From Aliihoeflea sp. 40Bstr573 (lineage in GTDB: Bacteria > Pseudomonadota > Alphaproteobacteria > Rhizobiales > Rhizobiaceae): a stretch of DNA of 64,000 bases. The notes beneath the pieces were generated by a model that saw nothing but the letters and a program-made list of their open reading frames with translations, was not told where the DNA came from and made no database searches. The DNA is taken from NCBI RefSeq assembly GCF_024105655.1, contig NZ_JAAAMH010000009.1, positions 112,434 to 176,433 on the forward strand. Direction: 5' to 3'. The position numbers and the translations under genes were made by a program. Shown piece after piece: positions 19,832-26,189 of the stretch. Numbering within the stretch: the stretch's first letter is position 1; each line of letters begins with the position of its first letter.

Positions 19832-19904
19832 CGAATTTGCCCAGTTTTGCGTAATCGGCCGCGCGTCATGCGGCCGATACGGTGCTTCAAAATCGGAGCG
19901 CCGC

Positions 19905-20777
19905 ATGGACATCAATCCCACCCTTCTTCGAAGCCTTCCCGCCGAGAGCCGGCTCAAGATCGAGCGGCTTGCCCACGACCGCGAAGCAGCGCACGGCGCG
20001 GTACTTGCCGCTGAAGAGCGCTATCGCGCCCAGGCGACCCACGCCGAGGCGCTTCGCGGCCACATCAACGTGCGGATGCGCGATCATCCGGAAGAGCATC
20101 CGCAGAGTGAAAACCGGCTCGACATGCTGGCCCAGTTGAAAGCGGTGGAGGGCGATACTGCCCGCCACAGGCTCGCTTACGACCGGGCGCGCGCCAATTT
20201 TGCAAACTTTGCCTTTCTCGATCATTCGATCGAATGGCTCCGGTCAGCCGTTGGCACGAAGCGCAAGCTTTCCCGCGTGAAGGTCGAACAGATCGGCAGC
20301 GATGTGAATTTGCGCGCGGCACTCGATGCTGCGCGGCAGCGCATCAGCGAGATCGCTTTGCAGGTCGATGCGATCCGCAACGCGCCGCGCGATCCAAAGG
20401 AGGCGGGCAAGGATATGGTCGCCGCCCTGCGCTCTATCGCCCAGGCTGGCGCGCCGCGGATCGACCTGCGTCGCGATGGTGATCCCGCCCGGCTGCACGA
20501 AGCGGTCTTCTCCGGCACGACCGGAGGCACCGAGGGCGCTATCGCCTTCCTGGTGTGGTGTTTCGCTTCCGAAATTGAAGCGAAGCTCCTTGCCGCCATG
20601 CCTTCTGACGCAGTGGCCGAGCGCAAGTTCGGCTTCGCCGCGCTTGATCAGGCGAGGGCAGCGCTTCTCGCTGCCGAGCGGGCCGAAGAAGCCATCCTCT
20701 GCGCGATGGAAGCCGAGGGGGTGTCGGTATTCCGGCGGATCGATGTCGATCCGCGCGCGGTCTTGGAGCTGGTCTGA
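19905..20777 (+). CDS. Hypothetical helical protein upstream of capsid
   Basis: 290 residues, strongly helical and charged with several probable coiled-coil stretches (SRLKIERLAHDREAAHGAVL, LAQLKAVEGDTARHRLAYDR, LDQARAALLAAERAEEAIL). No family recognised. It is translationally coupled to the next gene, which leads into the major capsid gene. By position and character a scaffold or size-redirecting role is possible, as in other satellites, but this is inference only. Confidence 0.6.
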   Translation: MDINPTLLRSLPAESRLKIERLAHDREAAHGAVLAAEERYRAQATHAEALRGHINVRMRDHPEEHPQSENRLDMLAQLKAVEGDTARHRLAYDRARANFANFAFLDHSIEWLRSAVGTKRKLSRVKVEQIGSDVNLRAALDAARQRISEIALQVDAIRNAPRDPKEAGKDMVAALRSIAQAGAPRIDLRRDGDPARLHEAVFSGTTGGTEGAIAFLVWCFASEIEAKLLAAMPSDAVAERKFGFAALDQARAALLAAERAEEAILCAMEAEGVSVFRRIDVDPRAVLELV

Positions 20778-21337
20778 TGGAGCGCGCGTCATTGGTGCGT
20801 CCGTTGGCCGATTACCTGTCTTGGTCCGACCTTACCCAATCCGATCAGGAGCGTTTGATTGAGCGGTTCGCATCCGGTCAGTCAGTAACCCTTCCCGATA
20901 TCTCGCATTCGGCGGATCAGAAGGAGCGCTACATGGCGCTCCTTCAGCGCGCGCATTTGACGGCTTCGATGCCCGAGGCTTTCGGGGCGGCTGTCCCGAC
21001 AAGGATCGAGCCGGTAGCGCAGCCTAGCGCAAGACAAGAGGCGTCAGCTTCGGATCGGATCATGTCTCATCCGCTCGCGAAGCGCTTTCCCGAAACGGCT
21101 CACACGCTCGCAACCACCGTCGTTTCCTTCGATCAGGCAGCGCGCATCCTTGAGCAGATGGCCGCGGCCGCTCCGGCAGCGACGGCGGCTCTTTTCTCCA
21201 AGGGCTACCAGACGATCGAACAGCGCTCGGCCGAACTCGAAGAATTTGGCGGCAGCGCTTTCGACGGCGGGCACAAACCCCACGCAAACACCAATCCCGT
21301 CGCTGAAATCATGCGGCAGCAAGCACAAGGAAAATAG
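20777..21337 (+). CDS. Hypothetical protein immediately upstream of capsid
   Basis: 186 residues; its ATG shares one base with the preceding stop. The N-terminal part is WSDLTQSDQERLIERFASGQ, the middle is proline/glutamine-rich, and the C-terminus is helical (AARILEQMAAAAPAATAALF). No catalytic motif is visible. It ends 2 bp before the capsid gene, the place where phages put the protease/scaffold product, so a head-assembly role is plausible but unproven. Confidence 0.6.
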   Translation: MERASLVRPLADYLSWSDLTQSDQERLIERFASGQSVTLPDISHSADQKERYMALLQRAHLTASMPEAFGAAVPTRIEPVAQPSARQEASASDRIMSHPLAKRFPETAHTLATTVVSFDQAARILEQMAAAAPAATAALFSKGYQTIEQRSAELEEFGGSAFDGGHKPHANTNPVAEIMRQQAQGK

Positions 21338-21339
21338 CG

Positions 21340-22374
21340 ATGAAGCTCCTTTTCGAACATTCCAGCTTCACGGCTGTCGCTCTGACTGACGCCGTCAACG
21401 AGATTGCCCATCAGCCCGGCCGGCTGTCGGAAATGGGGCTCTTCCGCGCAACCTCCGTTTCGACCACGGAGGTCGCTATTGAGCGTATCGGCAATCGCCT
21501 TCAGCTTGTCAGGCAGACGCCGCGCGGCGCGCCGGGCGAGGTGCGCGACATGCCGAAGCGTTCCCTCAACAAGCTCGCAATCCCTCACTTCCAGCGGGAT
21601 TGGCACGTCTATGCGGACGAGGTTGAGGGCGTGCGGGACTTCGGCAGCGAGGGCAATTTGAAGACGTTTCAGACGCTCGTCGCGGAGAAAATGGGAACGC
21701 ACATCGCGGACTTCGAAGTCACGGAAGAACACCAGCGCCTCGGAGCCGTTCAAGGCAAGGTCGTCTATAAGGGCGGCTTCGAACTCGACCTGTTCGCGAC
21801 GTTCGGTGCAAGCGAGCCGGCACCCATCAATTTCGATCTTGCCGCCGCCGACCCGGTGGACGGAGCGCTTCGTAGAAAGTGTGTTTCCGTCATCCGCAAG
21901 ATGCGCGCCGCGCTCGGCGGCGCGCCCTTCGACCATGTCCATGCCTTCGTCGGTGACGACTTCTTCGATGATCTGCTCATGCACCGCGAGGTCCGCGAGA
22001 CTTACAAGGGCTGGTCGGCAGCGACCATCCTCCGCGACAGCTACGCGGGTAAGAGCCGCGCGTCGAACCCGATCTTCGAGTACGGCGGCATCGTTTGGGA
22101 GAACTACGGCGCGGTGAACACTGACGGCGACGCAGCCTTGATCGGCATCGACACTGACAAGGCCCGCTTCTTTCCGGTCGGCACCAACGTATTCCGCACC
22201 TACTACGCGCCGGCAGACTACATCGAGAGTGTCAACATGCTCGGCAAGCGCCTCTACGCGAAGCAATGGAAGATGTCGAACGATAAAGGCATGAACGGCG
22301 AGGTCCAGATGAACGCGCTGCAAATTTGCACCCGCCCGGCCGTCCTCATGAGCGGCATCCGCACCGCTGCATAA
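21340..22374 (+). CDS. Major capsid protein, lambda gpE family
   Basis: 344 residues, the usual length for this family. The N-terminal segment (SFTAVALTDAVNEIAHQPGR, then LFRATSVSTTEVAIER) and C-terminal segments (FFPVGTNVFRTYYAPADYIE and KRLYAKQWKMSNDKGMNGEV) are characteristic of Phage_cap_E proteins, which form the HK97-fold shell. A ribosome site AAGGAAAA precedes it. It is the only shell protein in the element, and there is no portal or terminase beside it. Confidence 0.92.
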   Translation: MKLLFEHSSFTAVALTDAVNEIAHQPGRLSEMGLFRATSVSTTEVAIERIGNRLQLVRQTPRGAPGEVRDMPKRSLNKLAIPHFQRDWHVYADEVEGVRDFGSEGNLKTFQTLVAEKMGTHIADFEVTEEHQRLGAVQGKVVYKGGFELDLFATFGASEPAPINFDLAAADPVDGALRRKCVSVIRKMRAALGGAPFDHVHAFVGDDFFDDLLMHREVRETYKGWSAATILRDSYAGKSRASNPIFEYGGIVWENYGAVNTDGDAALIGIDTDKARFFPVGTNVFRTYYAPADYIESVNMLGKRLYAKQWKMSNDKGMNGEVQMNALQICTRPAVLMSGIRTAA

Positions 22375-22519
22375 TGGTTCTCCTGCCTGTCCCCTCCTTG
22401 TGGCGGGGGCAGGCCAAGCCGGGGCGGTTCTCCCATAGCTGTCCCGGTCGGCTTCGGGGGCCGGCGCAAGCCGGTCCCCACCACGCCCGCCGGCGGGCTA
22501 ACGATAACGAGGAAAGATC

Positions 22520-22813
22520 ATGGATTGGAAGACGCAAACCCACACGCTCGCCCACCCGGTCAAGGCCGGGGAGCGCGAGATCAAGACCGTCACCATGCGC
22601 GAGCCCGACATCGATGCGCTCGAAGCGATCGAGGAACTCGATATCGAGCAGGGCAAGCCGCTCAAGGTGAAGCACATGCGCGGCATTATCGTCGCGCTGT
22701 CGGACCTGACCCATGAAGAGGCGGGCAAGCTGCACCGCGACGACCTTGCCGGCCTCGGGGAGTTCATCGCCCCTTTGTTGGGGGATCAGGACGAGGAAGC
22801 CGAGCAGTCCTGA
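22520..22813 (+). CDS. Phage tail assembly chaperone (second copy)
   Basis: 97 residues starting MDWKTQTHTLAHPVKAGERE. The pattern (IKTVTMREPDIDALEAIEEL, MRGIIVALSDLTHEEAGKL) fits the PF10109 tail assembly chaperone family. It has an AACGAGGAAAG ribosome site. Near its end CCCTTTG (22771-22777) is read C-CCT-TTG, a canonical -1 slippery heptamer. Slippage would join it to the open frame ending at 22983 and give a 154-residue long form, analogous to lambda gpG/gpGT. Confidence 0.75.
   Translation: MDWKTQTHTLAHPVKAGEREIKTVTMREPDIDALEAIEELDIEQGKPLKVKHMRGIIVALSDLTHEEAGKLHRDDLAGLGEFIAPLLGDQDEEAEQS
22771..22777 (+). promoter_or_regulatory. Candidate programmed -1 frameshift site
   Basis: CCCTTTG lies exactly in X-XXY-YYZ phase with the chaperone frame (CCT, TTG). 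The -1 frame is open from here to the TAG at 22981-22983 (68 codons after the slip). Lambda uses GGGAAAG in the same role. Confidence 0.6.
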
Positions 22814-22818
22814 TCGAA

Positions 22819-22983
22819 ATGCTCGCCTGGCGGCGGGAGCGGGGCGACGAGGTTGTCGCCGATGTCGCGCACTTCCTTTCGACGCCCTACCCGGCCGTGC
22901 GGCGAACGCCGCTCGGCGTCCTACTCCGCTACCACGCCCAAGCCATAAGGCTCTCGCGGCGCACCGCACCGAGGGGGCGATAG
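22819..22983 (+). CDS. Tail chaperone extension frame (T-like)
   Basis: Read alone this is a 54-residue frame (MLAWRRERGDEVVADVAHFL and so on) starting 5 bp after the chaperone stop. Its frame stays open upstream to the slippery site. It is therefore more likely the C-terminal extension of a frameshifted G-T-like tail chaperone than a free protein. No independent ribosome site is obvious. Confidence 0.55.
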   Translation: MLAWRRERGDEVVADVAHFLSTPYPAVRRTPLGVLLRYHAQAIRLSRRTAPRGR

Positions 22984-23104
22984 ATGCAAGCCCCCCGGCT
23001 AGGGGCCGCATCCCAACCCTGGCCTGGGCGGAGCCGCTGCCCCCCAAAATCTGCATGTTTTTCCATTTCTCGATTTCGCTGTTTGGTTGTGATCGGAGGG
23101 GCCT

Positions 23105-23506
23105 ATGCCCGAGACCCGCGAATGCGATGCCTGCGGCGCGCACTTCGACTTGATCCGCAGTTCGGATCGCGAATTTTGCTATTCCTGCCAGCCGATCGGC
23201 TCCAGACCCCCGCGGGTTCGGCCGTGCGGCGGCTGTGGGAAGCGCGTCTTGGGAAAACGGCAGTTCTGCGAGCCCTGCGCGCAGGAACGGGAGCGCGCCA
23301 GGCTCCGCGATCGGGAGCCAAACCGGCAGCGCCTTCGCCGGCCGATGACGACCGCTGCCGAGAAGCAGTGCAGCCGCTGCCGGCAGGTGAAGCCGGCCTC
23401 CGCCTTCTACGCGCATCGTGGGCGGTCAGACGGCCTCGCGTCGGACTGCGGCGAGTGCAGCCGCGCTGATCGGAAGGAAGCGCGCAGGCAGAGCCGTGGA
23501 GCCTGA
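23105..23506 (+). CDS. Zinc-ribbon protein with three CxxC pairs or more
   Basis: 133 residues, unusually rich in cysteine: CDAC, CYSC, CGGC, CEPC, CSRC and CGEC pairs. The last block (CSRCRQVKPASAFYAHRGRS then DGLASDCGEC) is the zinc motif often found N-terminal to phage HNH or endonuclease VII enzymes. The nuclease part is absent, so it may be a DNA-binding regulator or a shortened nuclease relative. A GGAGGGG site precedes it. Confidence 0.6.
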   Translation: MPETRECDACGAHFDLIRSSDREFCYSCQPIGSRPPRVRPCGGCGKRVLGKRQFCEPCAQERERARLRDREPNRQRLRRPMTTAAEKQCSRCRQVKPASAFYAHRGRSDGLASDCGECSRADRKEARRQSRGA

Positions 23507-23828
23507 CGGCGGCGACCAGGCGGCTCTTGAGGCTGCTCGGCTCCTTGATCGTGCCGATTGGCTCAATCGCGGCCGGATCGATCCTTCGGTCACATCCTCG
23601 GCGTTTCGGGTCGCCGCGGCTATAGCGGCGACGACAGGCGCGGGCGATCTGCTTCGGATTAATCCGATCAAGCTCGCATTCGCGAGCGCCACGTCGAAGC
23701 CCACGCTTAACCTCTCGCTCGATCGCTTGGCGGCAGGGCGGCTGATCTCGCTCAAAAGGCGCGGCCCCGGCGGCTCGATCGAAATCCGCATCCTCGGCGA
23801 GCGATCGCGGGCAACGTTGCGGCGCTAG
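23496..23828 (+). CDS. Winged-helix-like hypothetical protein
   Basis: 110 residues from a GTG that overlaps the previous gene by 11 bp. An upstream ATG in the same frame would overlap far more and looks non-coding. The body LRINPIKLAFASATSKPTLN, LSLDRLAAGRLISLKRRGPG looks like a winged helix with a basic wing. Possible regulator or replication accessory protein. It ends 79 bp before a terminator, closing the forward-strand operon. Confidence 0.55.
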   Translation: MEPDGGDQAALEAARLLDRADWLNRGRIDPSVTSSAFRVAAAIAATTGAGDLLRINPIKLAFASATSKPTLNLSLDRLAAGRLISLKRRGPGGSIEIRILGERSRATLRR

Positions 23829-23906
23829 GATTTTAGTCTTGCCGCGCCGGCCGGCGATGCTATGGTGAATGCGAGCCGTTCGCGATCCATTCGGGTGGCT
23901 TCTCCG

Positions 23907-23938
23907 AAAGGCCGGTGCCCCGCAGCGCCGGCCTTTTT
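23907..23938 (+). terminator. Rho-independent terminator of the structural operon
   Basis: Stem AAAGGCCGGTGC / GCGCCGGCCTTT with one wobble pair, followed by a T run. It lies in the 304-bp gap 23829-24132, which otherwise holds no gene I can support. Confidence 0.8.
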
Positions 23939-24132
23939 CGTTGCCGGGAGGGCGGATCGGGGTTGGGCTCGAAGCCCAACCCCTTGAACCTGCCGGCAGG
24001 CGGCGTGGTCTGTCCAGGCCCGTGGACCGCGTAGGCCCGGATTGTGCAAGAAAAGTGGCGCGAGCCGATCACGTCGAGTTGCAACCTCGAAGTCTCGGAA
24101 TAGGTGTGGACCCACCGCCTGGGGAGCCACCT

Positions 24133-24375
24133 ATGCCGCGCAAGCCTGATCCAATCGACCCCGCCATCATCGCGCGCGCCGTGCGCTTCGATGCGACGAT
24201 ATTCCTTGGGACGGGCCGCTATCACACCGGCAGCTTCGACAATCTCGAAGACGCCCGCGATGCGGCCCGGCAATTCGGCGAGGTCGTCAGGAATGGGCGG
24301 AAGGGAATGGTCTATGCGGTGAGCCCGGAGGGTCGATCGATCTTCGTGCCGGCCGATTATCGATGCGGCGCTTAG
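24133..24375 (+). CDS. Hypothetical 80-residue protein
   Basis: Starts MPRKPDPIDP after a weak GGGAGCC site. The body AVRFDATIFLGTGRYHTGSF and ARDAARQFGEVVRNGRKGMV ends in VSPEGRSIFVPADYRCGA. Compact alpha/beta, no family name known to me. It lies alone between the forward terminator and the reverse-strand cargo genes; its 3' end overlaps the converging gene by 4 bp. Confidence 0.55.
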   Translation: MPRKPDPIDPAIIARAVRFDATIFLGTGRYHTGSFDNLEDARDAARQFGEVVRNGRKGMVYAVSPEGRSIFVPADYRCGA

Positions 24376-24764
24376 GCTGGCAACGCGCTGACGAACTGTA
24401 GCACTGACCCCAAGATGATGACGGCGAAACCGATGCCGAAGATCGTCCGCCGCCGATTAAGGCGATCAACCGTGTCCAAGATCAGGATGTTGCGCATGAA
24501 GGCATCGAACCGATCCTGATCGGATGCGATCGCTGCCCAGTCCACGTTTTTCAAGACCCTCATTGCCATTGGCGACAACTCCAATTCGCGATGTGGTTCG
24601 TGCCCGTTCGACACGGCCAAGAGCGACTGCTCCATCTCTGCGCGGCTTAGCCCGTCATACAGGGACACCCGCCATTCCAGGGCGACTATTGCCACACCCA
24701 AAACATTGAGCGCGATCCCGACAGCGGGAAGCCACGGCAGCATTGCTCCCCAAAGATCACCCAT
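24372..24764 (-). CDS. Two-helix membrane protein (cargo)
   Basis: 130 residues from MGDLWGAMLPWLPAVGIALN. One hydrophobic helix near residues 8-28 and another at the C-terminus (IFGIGFAVIILGSVLQFVSA) flank a soluble helical loop of about 75 residues. This hairpin topology with both helices terminal is common in small membrane effectors of defence or toxin systems, but no domain is recognised. Last gene of the reverse-strand cargo set. Confidence 0.6.
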   Translation of the reverse strand: MGDLWGAMLPWLPAVGIALNVLGVAIVALEWRVSLYDGLSRAEMEQSLLAVSNGHEPHRELELSPMAMRVLKNVDWAAIASDQDRFDAFMRNILILDTVDRLNRRRTIFGIGFAVIILGSVLQFVSALPA

Positions 24765-24793
24765 GCCTATCTCCCGTCGCTGGGGGCGCGGCG

Positions 24794-25075
24794 TCAGCCG
24801 CGCGACGCCAGCACATTCGTGAGAGAAGCGCGTTCTGCGAGACGCATAGCGACCGGCCCGATGCGTTCGATTGCTTGCTGGTGAAAAGACCCCGACCGGA
24901 TGGCTTCGACCGCCGCCATGCGGTCTTTCGGATCGACGCCGGCCGCGAAGATCGCGCGGACCATCCGCTCGCAAATGCGCCTGCGCATTGCGCGGTACTC
25001 TGGCCTGGACGGATCGCGGATAATGACCTCATAGGGCGATCGATCGATGCGCTTGTTGTTTGCATTCGTGTCCAT
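24794..25075 (-). CDS. Hypothetical 93-residue protein (cargo)
   Basis: Starts MDTNANNKRIDRSPYEVIIR with an AAAAAGGACA ribosome site. The helical basic middle (YRAMRRRICERMVRAIFAAG) is followed by DPKDRMAAVEAIRSG. Soluble, with no recognised family. A longer in-frame start at 25153 is possible but poorer. Its stop is 29 bp before the membrane protein gene, so the two are probably cotranscribed. Confidence 0.55.
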   Translation of the reverse strand: MDTNANNKRIDRSPYEVIIRDPSRPEYRAMRRRICERMVRAIFAAGVDPKDRMAAVEAIRSGSFHQQAIERIGPVAMRLAERASLTNVLASRG

Positions 25076-25174
25076 GAAATTGTCCTTTTTGCTGTCCGCT
25101 TCTTGAGTGAACCGGAACGCGTCAAGGTTCGCGTGGTTTGTGACGTAAAGCAAATTGGAAATGACGCGATTTAC

Positions 25175-25204
25175 TCCAACTGTGACCGTTGGATTATAGT
25201 TGGA
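25175..25204. promoter_or_regulatory. Operator-like repeats in cargo operon
   Basis: TCCAAC-N7-GTTGGA inverted repeat at 25175-25193, and GTTGGATTA/GTTGGATTT direct repeats starting at 25188 and 25199 (11-bp spacing). The site is AT-rich and lies in the 135-bp gap before the 93-residue gene, so it may be a repressor site with a second promoter. Confidence 0.4.
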
Positions 25205-25210
25205 TTTTAA

Positions 25211-25942
25211 CTAGTATCGTTCTCGAATGGCCTCTAGATCATTGTTGATTGCGATCTCATCATACCGCTCGGCGTAGAACAGCTTCATTGCCAAAAGCAC
25301 CCACAAGCCGACTTGCGCGGCTGTCTTCAGCGCAAGGTCCATCGGCAGGCCTTCGCCCTGCACAAGAACGGTATCGAGCCGCATCTTTCCATCCGTTCTG
25401 TCAATTCGGGAGTTTGTGGAAAATCCCATCTGGTTGGGGTGGGCTCCAAAGTCGATGCAGCGCTCATAAAGCTCTTCAAACGCCTTGGCATTTTCCGGCA
25501 GCACGTCGCGAATACCGCGTCGGATTTTGGCGTAAGTGAATGCGTCGCGCACTTTTCTCTTGCTGATGTCTCCCTCGTCATGCCGTCGCATCCATCGTTC
25601 CCAAAGTGCAACATTGTCGCCGATGAATACGCCATAAGCTCCGTGCTCAAGGCAGAGCCGAAGTAGCGCATACGTTTCGAAGGTCTGCCCCGCCATGGCC
25701 GCGCCCACGGAAGCGCGGAAAGCCGAGAACGCTCGCATAAGGAAGGTCATCGGCAATAGCGGCTTAGGATCGGTTAGATCGGCCGTCAGCCTCACAAAGA
25801 TGGCGTCAATCGCGATTAGATCGCTAACTTCCAGCGGCTTATTCCAGAAGGTGGCGAAGTGATTGCCGTGGCAGTCTTCCAAGAACGCTGTCAAAGCATC
25901 CTCGCCCCATCCTGGCGGGGCTTGCGTATTTCGGTTGCTCAT
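25211..25942 (-). CDS. Hypothetical 243-residue cargo protein
   Basis: Starts MSNRNTQAPPGWGEDALTAF. Mostly helical with motifs TFETYALLRLCLEHGAYGVF, WERWMRRHDEGD and CIDFGAHPNQMGF, resembling in layout the DUF5677-type helical proteins seen on mobile elements; I cannot confirm a family. It is the first gene of the reverse-strand operon beside attR, the position where phage satellites often carry anti-phage genes. Its base composition is less GC-rich than the core genes. Confidence 0.6.
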   Translation of the reverse strand: MSNRNTQAPPGWGEDALTAFLEDCHGNHFATFWNKPLEVSDLIAIDAIFVRLTADLTDPKPLLPMTFLMRAFSAFRASVGAAMAGQTFETYALLRLCLEHGAYGVFIGDNVALWERWMRRHDEGDISKRKVRDAFTYAKIRRGIRDVLPENAKAFEELYERCIDFGAHPNQMGFSTNSRIDRTDGKMRLDTVLVQGEGLPMDLALKTAAQVGLWVLLAMKLFYAERYDEIAINNDLEAIRERY

Positions 25943-26001
25943 CGTCGCATGTCCCCGACATCCCCGTAACAGCCTTTGCGAGATGCCGCCGGCCCCAAGT
26001 C

Positions 26002-26019
26002 GTGCTTACGATGTGCTTA
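26002..26019 (+). promoter_or_regulatory. Paired GTGCTTA repeats at right end (candidate integrase arm site)
   Basis: GTGCTTA at 26002-26008 and 26013-26019, the same sequence, strand and 11-bp period as at 13273-13290, about 106 bp inside the attR core. Confidence 0.5.
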
Positions 26020-26049
26020 CGAGGGGCTGGAAAACCGTCAATCTAGCAG

Positions 26050-26071
26050 GCGGGATCGAAGTCGATCCCGC
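26050..26071. repeat. Inverted repeat beside tRNA-Pro
   Basis: GCGGGATCGA-AG-TCGATCCCGC, a perfect 10-bp palindrome 28 bp past the tRNA 3' end and inside the element. It could be a terminator for the tRNA transcript without a T run, or a protein-binding site for excision. Confidence 0.4.
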
Positions 26072-26098
26072 TAACTGTCCGGCTTGTTTGGGGAATTT

Positions 26099-26175
<77 letters not shown>

Positions 26176-26189
26176 AGCCGGGGCAAGCT

